Of a DNA stretch of 64,000 nt, positions 8,083 through 17,002 are shown one piece after another; the first letter of the stretch is position 1, and each line of letters begins with the position of its first letter. Location: contig NZ_ANAC01000011.1 of NCBI RefSeq assembly GCF_000341225.1, positions 496,001 through 560,000 of the forward strand, given 5' to 3'. Both the position numbers and the translations under genes were made by a program. Source of the stretch: Nocardiopsis alba DSM 43377 (lineage in GTDB: Bacteria; Actinomycetota; Actinomycetes; Streptosporangiales; Streptosporangiaceae). The notes under the pieces were generated by a model. That model made no database searches. It was not told where the DNA came from and saw only the letters and a program-made list of their open reading frames with translations.

Positions 8083-9405
8083 ATGGTGGAACCGACCAGG
8101 GATCTGAGCGCGGCGGAGGACGAGGTCGTCGACCTGTGCCGAGAGCTCATCGAGTTCGATACCTCCAACTACGGTGACCATTCCGGGCCCGGAGAGAGGA
8201 AGGCCGCGGAGTACGTGGCCGGCCGTCTCGACGAGGTCGGGGTGGAGTCGAGGATCTACGAGAAGCACCCCGGGCGCAGCAACGTCGTGGCGCGGATCAC
8301 GGGCGAGGACTCCGGTCGTCCGCCACTGCTCATCCACGGTCACCTCGACGTGGTGCCGGCCGCCCCCGAGGACTGGACGCACCATCCCTTCGCGGGCGAG
8401 GTCGCCGACGGGTGCGTGTGGGGCCGCGGGGCGGTCGACATGAAGAACATGAACGCGATGGTCCTGGCGATGCTGCGGCAGCGGCTGCGCGACGGGCGCC
8501 GTCCTCCGCGCGACATCGTGCTGGCCTTCCTCGCGGACGAGGAGGCGGGCGGCACCTGGGGCGCCCAGTACCTGGTGAACGAGCACCCCGAGCTGTTCGC
8601 CGACTGCGACTCGGCCATCAGCGAGGTCGGCGGTTTCTCGTTCACCGTCAACGAGAACCGGCGCCTGTACCTGGTGGAGACCGCGGAGAAGGGCATCGCG
8701 TGGATGAAGCTCACCGCGCGCGGCACCGCGGGACACGGGTCGATGACCAACAAGGACAACGCCGTCACCGAGTTGGCGGCCGCGGTGGCCAGGCTGGGGG
8801 AGCACGAGTTCCCGCTCCAGCTCACCCCGACCGTGCGGACCTTCATGGAGGAGATCTGCGAGGAGTTCGGGATCCCCTTCGATGAGAAGGACGTCGACGC
8901 CACGGTGGCGCGCCTGGGCCCGATCGCCAAGATGATCGGCGCCACGCTGCGCAACACCCTCAACCCGACGGTGCTCGGCGGCGGTTACAAGGCCAACGTC
9001 ATCCCGGGTGAGGCCACCGCGCAGGTGGACGGTCGTTTCCTGCCGGGCACCGAGGACGAGTACTTCGCCAAGATCGACGAGCTGCTCGGCCCGAAGGTGA
9101 GTCGCGAGTTCATCCACCACCTGCCCGCGGTGGAGACGTCCTTCGACGGCGGCCTGGTCAACGCCATGTCCGAGGCGCTGCTGGCGGAGGACCCCGGGGC
9201 CAAGGCGGTCCCGTACTGCCTCTCGGGGGGCACGGACGCGAAGAGCTTCTCCAGGCTGGGGGTGCGCAACTACGGGTTCTCTCCGTTGCGGCTGCCGCCG
9301 GAGCTGGACTTCGCCGGCATGTTCCACGGAGTGGACGAGAGGGTCCCCGTGGACGGCCTCCAGTTCGGTGTCCGCGTCCTGGACCGTTTTATTGACATGA
9401 GCTGA
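8083..9405 (+). CDS. M20 family metallopeptidase / deacylase (dipeptidase-ArgE/DapE group)
   Basis: A 440-residue cytosolic di-zinc hydrolase. It has LLIHGHLDVVP (first metal His and Asp), WGRGAVDMKNMNAM (bridging Asp), FLADEEAGGTWGAQYL (catalytic Glu pair), a dimerisation domain starting near TARGTAGHGS, and CLSGGTDAKSF near the C-terminus. The family removes N-acyl groups or splits short peptides; the true substrate is unknown. ATG 8083 follows GGGAGAACC. It lies beyond the tRNA, so it is probably not part of the biosynthetic cluster. A strong terminator follows at 9441. Confidence 0.88.
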   Translation: MVEPTRDLSAAEDEVVDLCRELIEFDTSNYGDHSGPGERKAAEYVAGRLDEVGVESRIYEKHPGRSNVVARITGEDSGRPPLLIHGHLDVVPAAPEDWTHHPFAGEVADGCVWGRGAVDMKNMNAMVLAMLRQRLRDGRRPPRDIVLAFLADEEAGGTWGAQYLVNEHPELFADCDSAISEVGGFSFTVNENRRLYLVETAEKGIAWMKLTARGTAGHGSMTNKDNAVTELAAAVARLGEHEFPLQLTPTVRTFMEEICEEFGIPFDEKDVDATVARLGPIAKMIGATLRNTLNPTVLGGGYKANVIPGEATAQVDGRFLPGTEDEYFAKIDELLGPKVSREFIHHLPAVETSFDGGLVNAMSEALLAEDPGAKAVPYCLSGGTDAKSFSRLGVRNYGFSPLRLPPELDFAGMFHGVDERVPVDGLQFGVRVLDRFIDMS

Positions 9406-9440
9406 CCGAAATTTTTCGGGCTTAGGCCCCTGAACTGGGA

Positions 9441-9479
9441 CGAACCGTGCTGAGAAATTCTCAGCACGGTTCGTTTTTC
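9441..9479 (+). terminator. Strong intrinsic terminator after the M20 gene
   Basis: A perfect inverted repeat (CGAACCGTGCTGAG, loop AAATT, CTCAGCACGGTTCG) followed by TTTTT. It insulates the following surface-protein locus. Confidence 0.9.
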
Positions 9480-9619
9480 CACCTGAGATCACTCAACGTG
9501 ATGCTACGGTTGCTTTCAGTGCGAGGGTGCTTCGGGATCTCCCGGGGTATCGAAGCGCGACCGCGGGCCGAGTGCCCGTACGGGACCGTCCGGTGGCAGT
9601 GACGAGGAAAGGGGCATCC

Positions 9620-10654
9620 ATGGTGCTCGCGAGTCGGGGGTGGCCGTTCAACGGCCTCGCTGCTCGCAACGCCCGTGGTGCCTACGCCCGTCTGCTGCTC
9701 CTGTCCGGGATCGTCGCCGTCGCGTGGCTGGCCGGGGGCATGGGTGTCGCGCACAGCGAGACCACCGCCGACTCCGGCGGTCTCGTCGACAGTGTCCTGG
9801 GGGTCGGCGAGGTCGCCGAGCGTACGGGACAGACGGCCGCGGACGAGGTCCGGCAGGGACGTCTCTCCGAGACCACGGCCCGGGTCACCGACTCGACCGA
9901 GGCCCTCGCCGACGGCGTCTCTCCGCACACCTCCGGTCTGCCGGTGGGAGAGCTCCGGAACGGCGGCGTCTCCTCGGCCATCGAGGGATCGGCGATCGGC
10001 TCGGTCGCCGACGACGTCGTCACCGACACCGCCAGGGTCGTCGACGGGACCGCGCGCGGGGCCTCCGGCCTCGTCGGCGGGGTCGCCCGTACCGGCCAGG
10101 GCGTCGTGGAGGCCACCGATGAGTCCCTGCGCGAGGCCGCCCTGGTCGACAGCGTCACCGAGGGGCTCTCCGAGTCCGTCGGCCACGGTCTGTCCGACTC
10201 CGTCGCCGAGGCCGGCGCGCCCTTGGGGCTGCCGATCCTCGGAGCCTCCGACGAGACCGAACCGTCCTCCGTCCCCGAAGAGCGCCCCGGCGCCCAGCGT
10301 GAGGACGAGGAGGGGGAACGGCACCGTTCCCCGATCGAGGCCGGAGTCCCGGTCCACGTGGTCGAGGCCGGATGGCGTGTGGCCGCCGAGGCCGCGCAGT
10401 CCGTCGCTCGACAGACCGCCGAAGAGGACGCCTCCGCCGAGCGCGTCCGCCTGATCGGCGGCGGTTCCCAGCACCAGGCCGGACCCGACGCCACCGGTGC
10501 GTCGGCCCCGTCCTTCCCCGCTCCCGGCGCCGCCGGGTTCCTGATGAACCGCTCCGGGCACCTGGTGTTCCGGATCCAGCGGGTCGCCCTTCCCGGTGAC
10601 CCCACCCTGGTCGTCCGCGACGCCGCGGACGACCCCTCCTACTCGCCCGACTAG
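9620..10654 (+). CDS. Secreted or membrane-anchored acidic protein of unknown function (chaplin locus)
   Basis: I do not recognise a family. The 344-residue product starts at ATG 9620 behind GAGGAAAGG. It has Arg residues then a hydrophobic stretch (about 25-45, LLLLSGIVAVAWLAGG) ending near VAHS, a signal peptide or anchor. The rest is rich in Asp, Glu, Ser, Thr, Ala and Gly, with recurring VDS/V-E/A-T patterns (SVLGVGEVAERTGQTAADEV, SVADDVVTDTARVVDGTARG) suggesting degenerate amphipathic repeats. The C-terminus is a short basic/hydrophobic segment. Its position just upstream of two chaplin-type genes suggests a cell-surface role. Confidence 0.6.
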   Translation: MVLASRGWPFNGLAARNARGAYARLLLLSGIVAVAWLAGGMGVAHSETTADSGGLVDSVLGVGEVAERTGQTAADEVRQGRLSETTARVTDSTEALADGVSPHTSGLPVGELRNGGVSSAIEGSAIGSVADDVVTDTARVVDGTARGASGLVGGVARTGQGVVEATDESLREAALVDSVTEGLSESVGHGLSDSVAEAGAPLGLPILGASDETEPSSVPEERPGAQREDEEGERHRSPIEAGVPVHVVEAGWRVAAEAAQSVARQTAEEDASAERVRLIGGGSQHQAGPDATGASAPSFPAPGAAGFLMNRSGHLVFRIQRVALPGDPTLVVRDAADDPSYSPD

Positions 10655-10825
10655 TCGCTCCCCCGCAGGGATCGCGGCCGGTCGGTGCGTCTCACGCACA
10701 GCCGCTCCACCGCTTCGAGGTGGGCGTGCTTCTCTCCCGGGCTCTTGGAGTCGGGAACCGTCCGCGGTCCACGAGTGACGAACAGTTCTTCTCTCTTCCT
10801 CGTCGACCAAAGGACACGACACCCG

Positions 10826-11488
10826 ATGAACCAGACGATCCACGCCCGAGTCACCGCCCTGATCGCCGCCGGACTCCTGGCCACCACCGTTTGCGGCACC
10901 GCCTACGCCGACACCGTCACCAGCGGCAACGGTTCGCTCGGCGGCGGCAACCAGCTCGTGGTCGACGGCGACGTGCCGGTCAACCTCTGCGGTAACGCCA
11001 TCGCGGTGCTGGGCATCGCCGGCGCCTCCTGCGCCGGTGGTGAGGCCAAGGTCGTCGAGAAGGACGACCCCGCCCCGGAGAAGACCCCGGAGAAGGAGAA
11101 GGACAAGGACGACGGCGGCTACGAGGGCCACGTCCCCGAGGACGAGGAGACCCCGGGCGTTCCGGAGACCCCCGAGGGCCCGGTCGGGGAGACGCCTCCC
11201 GCGGATCCGTCCGAGACCCCCGAGGACGACCGCGACGGCCAGACCGAGGAAGAGGAAACGGTCACCGAAGAGGAGAAGACTCCGGTGTCCGAAACCCCCG
11301 CCACGGACGCTCCGACGGCCCCCGCGATGGCCGACGGCCCCGCCGCTCCGGAGGGCGACGACAGCCGCCTCGCGGTCACCGGCGCCGACCAGAGCTCGCT
11401 GACCGGCATGGCGGCCGCCGCCGCCCTGGCCGTCGCCGCCGGCGTGGGTCTGCTGCTCTTCGGCAAGCGCCGCAGGGCCCGAGCCTGA
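10826..11488 (+). CDS. Long chaplin with C-terminal LAVTG sortase signal
   Basis: A 220-residue secreted protein: signal peptide to about residue 29 (AYAD), one canonical chaplin domain at about 32-76 (SGNGSLGGGNQ, then PVNLCGNAIAVLGIAGASC, with both family cysteines), a long acidic Pro/Glu/Thr-rich wall-spanning region, then LAVTG, a hydrophobic helix and KRRRARA. Long chaplins are covalently attached to peptidoglycan by a class E sortase (LAxTG) and display the amyloid-forming chaplin domain on aerial hyphae. Most Streptomyces long chaplins carry two domains; this one has one. Its partner sortase is not in the window. ATG 10826 is behind AAAGGAC. Confidence 0.9.
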   Translation: MNQTIHARVTALIAAGLLATTVCGTAYADTVTSGNGSLGGGNQLVVDGDVPVNLCGNAIAVLGIAGASCAGGEAKVVEKDDPAPEKTPEKEKDKDDGGYEGHVPEDEETPGVPETPEGPVGETPPADPSETPEDDRDGQTEEEETVTEEEKTPVSETPATDAPTAPAMADGPAAPEGDDSRLAVTGADQSSLTGMAAAAALAVAAGVGLLLFGKRRRARA

Positions 11489-11495
11489 TCGGCCT

Positions 11496-11515
11496 CCCGG
11501 GCCTTCGGGCCCGGG
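11496..11515 (+). terminator. Hairpin after the long chaplin gene
   Basis: CCCGGGCC and GGCCCGGG separated by a TTCG tetraloop, 8 nt after the stop. GGTTG follows rather than a T-run, so it is a stable but T-poor terminator candidate. Confidence 0.6.
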
Positions 11516-11811
11516 GGTTGACGCGAGTCCCGTAGCACCGGCCGAGGCCACGTGCTCGGGGTTCACGTCAGCCGCCGCTCAACCAGAGCGGAGCTGATCG
11601 ACGGGGTGAGGGCGTCCGTGAACGCAGCCAGCGAGAACGCGACGCGACCGCACCCGACAGACCGGCAGACCACGCACCGACCAGGTGCGGAGCCGACCGG
11701 ATGATCCCCGGCCTCGGTCGAAGGCCCGCGTTCCATCCAGGGACGTGGAACGGCCTGTGGCCCACGCACGACACCTTCTCATCTACTCGTTTCCTCGAAA
11801 GGACTTCCCAC
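11516..11811. other. Leader region of the five-repeat chaplin gene
   Basis: About 300 nt with no plausible gene. It presumably carries the promoter of the following gene, but I see no clear -10/-35. GAAAGGA lies just before the ATG at 11812. Confidence 0.4.
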
Positions 11812-13125
11812 ATGCGTAAGTGGGCTGGCACCTCCGCGAAGTCCATGCTCCTGGCGGCCGGTTTCGTCGCTCTGGGCACCGGCGTGGCCTTCGCCGACTC
11901 CGACGCGGCCACCTCGGGCAACGGCTCGGTCCTGGGCGGCAACCAGGCCGTCGTCAACGCCGACGTTCCCGTCAACGTGACCGGCAACGCCATCGGCGCC
12001 GTCGCCGGTATGGCCGGCGCCTCCAGCGCCGGCTCCGACGCCAAGGTGATCGACCACCAGCACAACGAGGTGCACACCTCGGGCAACGGCTCGGTTCTGG
12101 GCGGCAACCAGCTCGTGATCGACGGCGACGTGCCGGTGAACGTCACCGGTAACGCCATCGGCGCCGTCGGAGGTGTGGCGGGGGCCTCCTCCACCGGCAG
12201 CGACTCCAAGGTCGTGCACGACGGGCACCACCACAAGCACGACGACCCGGACGTCGCCACCTCGGGCAACGGGTCCCTGATCGGCGGCAACCAGCTCGTC
12301 GGCGACCTGGACGTTCCCGTGAACATCTCCGGTAACGCCATCGGCGCCGTCGGCGGCGTGGCCGGCGCGGCCGCGACCGACGCCGACGCGATCGTGCGCA
12401 ACCACCAGAGCGCCCCCGTCGAGCACCAGAGCGCGCCGGTCGAGCACCAGAGCGAGGCGATCACCGCCGCCGACCTGCTCGGCGAGGCCGTCTCGAACGC
12501 CAGCATCCTGCCCGACACCTCCGGTGTGGACGCCGGCGTGCTGCGTCAGTCGGCGCCCGTCCGCGAGCACCAGTCGGTGGCCACCTCCGGCAACGGCTCG
12601 GCGCTGGGCGGCAACCAGCTCGTCGCCGACCTGGACGTTCCCGTGAACGTGGCCGGTAACGCGATCGGCGCCGTCGGCGGCGTGGCCGGCGCGGCCTCCA
12701 CCGACAGCGGGGCCACGATCAAGGAGGTCGAGAACGACGTCCGCAGCTCCGGCAACGCCTCCCTGGCCGGCGGCAACCAGCTCGTCGCCGACGCCGACAT
12801 CCCCGTGAACGTGGCCGGCAACGCCGTCGCCGCGGTGGCGGGCGTCGCGGGCGCGAGCTCCACCGGTGACGAGGCCAAGGTCGTGCACCAGAGCGCCGAG
12901 ACCGAGGCCCAGTCCTCGGCTCTGGACGGCGTGCCGCTGGTCGACCAGCTGCCCGAGGTGCCCGTCTCCGACATGCTGCCCGTCGGCTACGACCTGAGCG
13001 AGACCACCGCCCAGGCCGTCGAGACGCACGCGCCCGAGCGCGCCTCCGAGCTGCCCGACGCCTCCGAGATCCCGTCCGTCGACCCGGTCGGTGACCTGCT
13101 GGGCGCCGTGGGCGTCGGTCTGTAG
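11812..13125 (+). CDS. Secreted protein with five cysteine-free chaplin-like repeats
   Basis: A 437-residue protein: signal peptide to about residue 28 (VAFA), then five copies of a 45-residue chaplin-like unit at roughly 33-80, 87-135, 148-197, 256-303 and 310-357. Each has SGN(G/A)S, GGNQ, (D/A)(V/I)PVN and GNA(I/V). The two chaplin cysteines are Thr/Ser/Ala in every copy, and the protein contains no Cys. Linkers include a His-rich stretch (HDGHHHKHDD) and a tandem EHQSAPV repeat near 200-215. The C-terminal 80 residues are acidic with no LPxTG. It is probably a surface amyloid or coat protein lacking the disulphide that chaplins use. Close relatives in the window are at 10826 and 44311. 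Confidence 0.85.
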   Translation: MRKWAGTSAKSMLLAAGFVALGTGVAFADSDAATSGNGSVLGGNQAVVNADVPVNVTGNAIGAVAGMAGASSAGSDAKVIDHQHNEVHTSGNGSVLGGNQLVIDGDVPVNVTGNAIGAVGGVAGASSTGSDSKVVHDGHHHKHDDPDVATSGNGSLIGGNQLVGDLDVPVNISGNAIGAVGGVAGAAATDADAIVRNHQSAPVEHQSAPVEHQSEAITAADLLGEAVSNASILPDTSGVDAGVLRQSAPVREHQSVATSGNGSALGGNQLVADLDVPVNVAGNAIGAVGGVAGAASTDSGATIKEVENDVRSSGNASLAGGNQLVADADIPVNVAGNAVAAVAGVAGASSTGDEAKVVHQSAETEAQSSALDGVPLVDQLPEVPVSDMLPVGYDLSETTAQAVETHAPERASELPDASEIPSVDPVGDLLGAVGVGL

Positions 13126-13204
13126 GACCGACGTGGGCCGTTGAGGGCCCACGCGGGGGGTGCGCCGGACACGGTCGCCCGCCGGACCGGGGAGGAACGA
13201 CCCG

Positions 13205-13372
13205 CCGTTCCGTGAGGAAAGCGGTGGACTGCGGTGGGTCGGGCTTCTCCGGAAAAGGTGGGGATCGCCGTTCGAAGCACCGGTCCCGCGAGCGGCACGC
13301 GGATGCCGTACGCGTCGGGTCGAGGGGTCGCCTTCGCTCTCTCCGTTCCGTGAGGAACGCGGTGGACTGCGG
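13205..13372. repeat. Two 30-bp direct repeats with an internal hairpin
   Basis: CCGTTCCGTGAGG... occurs at 13205-13234 and 13343-13372, differing at one base and 138 bp apart. The second copy has a perfect stem CGTTCC/GGAACG closed by GTGA, a GNRA-type loop in RNA. No gene is supported in the surrounding 13126-13410 interval. Confidence 0.7.
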
Positions 13373-13410
13373 AGAGGGGAAGGTGACGATCGGAGGCCCG
13401 TGACGTGAGT

Positions 13411-13442
13411 CGAGTCCTCCCGGGAATAACCGGGAGGACTCG
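13411..13442 (+). terminator. Perfect 13-bp hairpin
   Basis: CGAGTCCTCCCGG, loop GAATAA, CCGGGAGGACTCG. No T-run follows. It probably ends transcription from the five-repeat chaplin gene or the repeat region, and it insulates topA. Confidence 0.65.
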
Positions 13443-13783
13443 CCGCATTCCCAGGGTCAAGACACGCCTACCGTCGACAAGTGTGACGCAAGTCATAAAT
13501 ATGGTGTGTTCGAAGTGCTCGTCCGAGTCGATGGCGGCGGCGACGAGAGGGACGCCATGGTCGCTCTCGCTCATTACGGGCCGGTACCGGTTCCCTGAGC
13601 GCTTATTCTGCGGATGCCGGTGGGTGCGAGGGTGACGGACCATCGAGGGACGATCCCTCACGAGGCCGCCCCGATCCGCTCACCGACGGGGGAATGCCTG
13701 TAGTTCGGTTACTGTCGGTTCCCACGGGAGCCGAAGGACCGCGGCCGACAGAAACACGTAAGGCTAGACGTAGGGGAAACAGC
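13443..13783. other. topA upstream region
   Basis: 341 nt without a supported gene. It holds a near Crp-type site TGTGA-N6-TCATA at 13482-13497 and several T/A-rich hexamers (for example TTATTC near 13603), but no promoter I can place firmly. TAGGGGAA precedes the topA start. Confidence 0.35.
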
Positions 13784-16609
13784 GTGCCACCCACGAAGGG
13801 CAGCGCCGGCAAGAACGGCTCGAAGGACAACGGACGCCAGGGAGCGGGCACCGCTCTCGTCATCGTCGAGTCACCGGCCAAGGCCAAGACCATCGCCGGT
13901 TACCTGGGGCGCGGCTACGTCGTGGAGTCCAGCATCGGTCACATCCGTGACCTGCCGACGAAGGCCGCGGAGATCCCCGCCAAGTACAAGGGCAAGCCCT
14001 GGGCACGGCTGGGCGTCGACGTCGACGGCGACTTCGAACCCCTCTACGTCGTCAACACCGACAAGAAGGCCCACGTCAAGAAGCTCAAGGAGCTCATGGC
14101 CGAGGCCGACGAACTCCTGCTCGCCACAGATGAGGACCGCGAGGGCGAGGCCATCGCCTGGCACCTGCTGGAAGAGCTCAAGCCCAAGATCCCCGTCCGA
14201 CGGATGGTCTTCAACGAGATCACCAAGGACGCCATCAGGCACGCCGCGAACAACACGCGCGACCTCAACGCCCGTCTGGTCAACGCCCAGGAGACCCGAC
14301 GCATCCTGGACCGTCTCTACGGCTACGAGGTCTCACCCGTGCTGTGGAAGAAGGTCATGCCCAAGCTCTCCGCGGGGCGCGTCCAGTCCGTGGCCACCCG
14401 CCTGGTGGTCGAGCGCGAACGCGAGCGGATGGCCTTCACCTCCGCCGAGTACTGGGACCTCAAGGCGGTCTTCGACGCCACCGGTTCCGGAACCGTCGAC
14501 GGTCCCAGCACCTTCCCCGCCACCCTGGCCTCCGTCGACGGCAAGCGCGTGGCCGCGGGCCGAGACTTCACCGCCCAGGGCACCATCCGCTCCGACCGCG
14601 ACGTGCGCCACCTCGACGAGGCCGCCGCGCGCGGGCTCGCCGAACGTCTGTCCGGCGCCGGATTCGCGGTCTCCTCGGTCGAACGCAAGCCCTACCGCCG
14701 TTCGCCCTACGCGCCCTTCCGCACCACCACCCTCCAGCAGGAGGCCTCCCGCAAGCTCAACCTGTCCGCGAAGCAGACCATGCAGGTCGCCCAGCGGCTG
14801 TACGAGAACGGGTACATCACCTACATGCGAACCGACAGCACCACGCTGTCGGACAACGCGATCAAGGCCTCACGCGACCAGGTGCGACGCCTGTACGGCG
14901 GCGACTACCTGCCGGACCGGCCGCGCGTGTACGCCAAGAAGGTCAAGAACGCCCAGGAGGCGCACGAGGCCATCCGTCCGGCGGGCGACAGCTTCCGCAC
15001 CCCCGCCGAGACCGGTCTCAGCGGCCCCGAGCTGCGGCTCTACGAACTCATCTGGAAGCGCACCGTCGCCTCCCAGATGAAGGACGCCATCGGAGAATCC
15101 GTCACCGTCCGCATCGAGGGCACCTCCAGTGGCGGAGAGGTCGTCGAGTTCAGCGCCGGCGGCAAGATCATCACCTTCCACGGCTTCCTCAAGGCCTACG
15201 TCGAGGGCTCCGACGACCCGGCCGCCGACCTCGACGACCGCGAGCGTCGCCTCCCGGCCGTGTCCGAGGACGACCCGGTCAAGGCGGAGAGCCTGGAGGC
15301 CGAGGGCCACAGCACCCGCCCGCCCGCGCGCTACACCGAGGCCACGCTGGTCAAGGAGCTGGAGGAGCGGGAGATCGGCCGCCCCTCCACCTATGCCTCC
15401 ATCATCGGCACCATCCTCGACCGCGGCTACGTGTTCAAGAAGGGCACCGCCCTGGTGCCCTCCTTCCTCGCCTTCGCCGTGGTGCAGCTCCTGGAGCGGC
15501 ACTTCGGGAACCTGGTGGACTACGAGTTCACCGCGCGCCTGGAGGACGTCCTCGACGGCATCGCCCGAGGCGAGACCGAGAGCCTGCCCTGGCTGCGCCG
15601 GTTCTACTTCGGGGGCCGGGCCCCCGGCGGCGAGGAGGAGACGGGTCTCAAGGACCTGGTGGGCGACCACCTGTCCGAGATCGACCCCAAGGAGGTCAGC
15701 TCCCTGCCGCTGCCCGGCACCGACATCGTGCTCCGCGTGGGACGCTACGGCCCCTACCTGGACCGTGAGGGCGTCCGGGTGAACGTGCCCGAGGACCTGG
15801 CCCCCGACGAGCTCACCAAGGAGAAGGCCGAAGAGCTCTTCGCCCAGCCCAGCGGAGACCGGGAACTGGGGACCGATCCCGAGACCGGGCGCACGATCGT
15901 GGCCAAGTCCGGCCGCTTCGGCCCCTACGTCACCGAGATCATCCCCGAACCGGAGGAGTCCGAGGGCGAGACCAAGCCCAAGAGCAAGGCGAAGGCCAAG
16001 GTCAAGCCGCGTACCGGCTCCCTGCTCAAGAGCATGGACCTGGACACGGTCACCCTGGAGGACGCGCTGCGCCTGCTGTCCCTGCCCCGTGTGGTCGGGC
16101 AGCTCGACGGTGAGGACGTCACCGCGCAGAACGGTCGTTTCGGCCCCTACCTCAAGAAGGGCACCGACAGCCGCTCCCTGGAGAACGAGGAGCAGATGTT
16201 CACGGTGACCCTCGACGAGGCCCGTGCCATCTTCGCCCAACCCAAACAGCGTGGCCGCCGCGCCGCGGCCCCGCCGCTGCGCGAACTCGGCGAGGACCCG
16301 GCCTCCGGCGCCAAGATGGTCGTCAAGGACGGTCGCTTCGGCCCCTACGTCACCGACGGCGAGATCAACGCCTCCCTGCGCAAGGGCGACGAGGTCGAGT
16401 CGATCACCGACGCGCGCGCCGCCGAACTCCTCGCCGAACGCCGGGCCAAGGCACCCGCCAAGAAGAAGGCCCCGGCCAAGAAGACGACGGCGAAGAAGAC
16501 CACCGCCAAGAAGACCACGACGAAGAAGACGACCACGACCACCACCAAGAAGGCGACCACGCGCAAGACGGCCGCCAAGAAGACCGGAGAACCCAAGACC
16601 GGCGAGTAA
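13784..16609 (+). CDS. topA: DNA topoisomerase I (type IA)
   Basis: A 941-residue enzyme relaxing negative supercoils through a 5'-phosphotyrosine intermediate. The Toprim domain starts ALVIVESPAKAKTI and includes ATDEDREGEAIAWHL. The catalytic tyrosine is Tyr347 in YITYMRTDSTTLS. As in other actinobacteria there are no zinc fingers; instead there are repeated GRFGPYV motifs (about 690-870) and a Lys/Thr-rich tail (PAKKKAPAKK-type repeats) that binds DNA. GTG 13784 behind TAGGGGAA is chosen because the preceding residues are atypical and the local start resembles relatives (VPPT...). It is followed by the tmk-holB region. Confidence 0.97.
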   Translation: MPPTKGSAGKNGSKDNGRQGAGTALVIVESPAKAKTIAGYLGRGYVVESSIGHIRDLPTKAAEIPAKYKGKPWARLGVDVDGDFEPLYVVNTDKKAHVKKLKELMAEADELLLATDEDREGEAIAWHLLEELKPKIPVRRMVFNEITKDAIRHAANNTRDLNARLVNAQETRRILDRLYGYEVSPVLWKKVMPKLSAGRVQSVATRLVVERERERMAFTSAEYWDLKAVFDATGSGTVDGPSTFPATLASVDGKRVAAGRDFTAQGTIRSDRDVRHLDEAAARGLAERLSGAGFAVSSVERKPYRRSPYAPFRTTTLQQEASRKLNLSAKQTMQVAQRLYENGYITYMRTDSTTLSDNAIKASRDQVRRLYGGDYLPDRPRVYAKKVKNAQEAHEAIRPAGDSFRTPAETGLSGPELRLYELIWKRTVASQMKDAIGESVTVRIEGTSSGGEVVEFSAGGKIITFHGFLKAYVEGSDDPAADLDDRERRLPAVSEDDPVKAESLEAEGHSTRPPARYTEATLVKELEEREIGRPSTYASIIGTILDRGYVFKKGTALVPSFLAFAVVQLLERHFGNLVDYEFTARLEDVLDGIARGETESLPWLRRFYFGGRAPGGEEETGLKDLVGDHLSEIDPKEVSSLPLPGTDIVLRVGRYGPYLDREGVRVNVPEDLAPDELTKEKAEELFAQPSGDRELGTDPETGRTIVAKSGRFGPYVTEIIPEPEESEGETKPKSKAKAKVKPRTGSLLKSMDLDTVTLEDALRLLSLPRVVGQLDGEDVTAQNGRFGPYLKKGTDSRSLENEEQMFTVTLDEARAIFAQPKQRGRRAAAPPLRELGEDPASGAKMVVKDGRFGPYVTDGEINASLRKGDEVESITDARAAELLAERRAKAPAKKKAPAKKTTAKKTTAKKTTTKKTTTTTTKKATTRKTAAKKTGEPKTGE

Positions 16610-17002
16610 AGAGGTTCGGGCGCCGGGAGTGTTCGCTTTGGCCCTCCGCTTCGTTTCGGGGTCTCCGGGGGTTGAGGTGGGAGGGTGGGTGCGGGTTACC
16701 CCCTGCTGGGGCTGGGGTCCGAAAGTGTTCGCTTCGGCCCTCCGCCGGCGCTTCGGGCCGTGTTCGGGCAACCCCCTGGGTTGAGGTGGGAGGGCGGGTG
16801 GTCGGGTCGAGGGTGCACCGTGGGGGTTTCGTGACGTATACGGAACCTGACGGCCTGTCGGGGGTGGGGCTTCCGTACTACGCTGAGTGTGACCGGTGGG
16901 GGCGCTGAAACGAGTGCGCACCCCAGAGGCGCCCCCCGTTTTCTTGGACAGGTGTCCGATGCCCGTCATGTCCTATCCCCCTCGTCGATAATCTTGAGCG
17001 CT
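16610..17002. repeat. Intergenic region with a duplicated repeat pair
   Basis: Two short elements occur twice in the same order. AGTGTTCGCTT(T/C)GGCCCTCC is at 16628-16649 and 16724-16745; GGGTTGAGGTGGGAGGG(T/C)GGG is at about 16669-16690 and 16778-16799. No gene is seen. The 3' end (TAATCT at 16989-16994, 8 nt before ATG 17003) looks like a -10 element for a leaderless tmk transcript. Confidence 0.6.

Noticed and set aside
9461-11566. 701-codon minus-strand open frame across the chaplin locus
   Set aside because: Gly/Arg-rich shadow of three plus-strand secreted proteins with signal peptides and ribosome sites.
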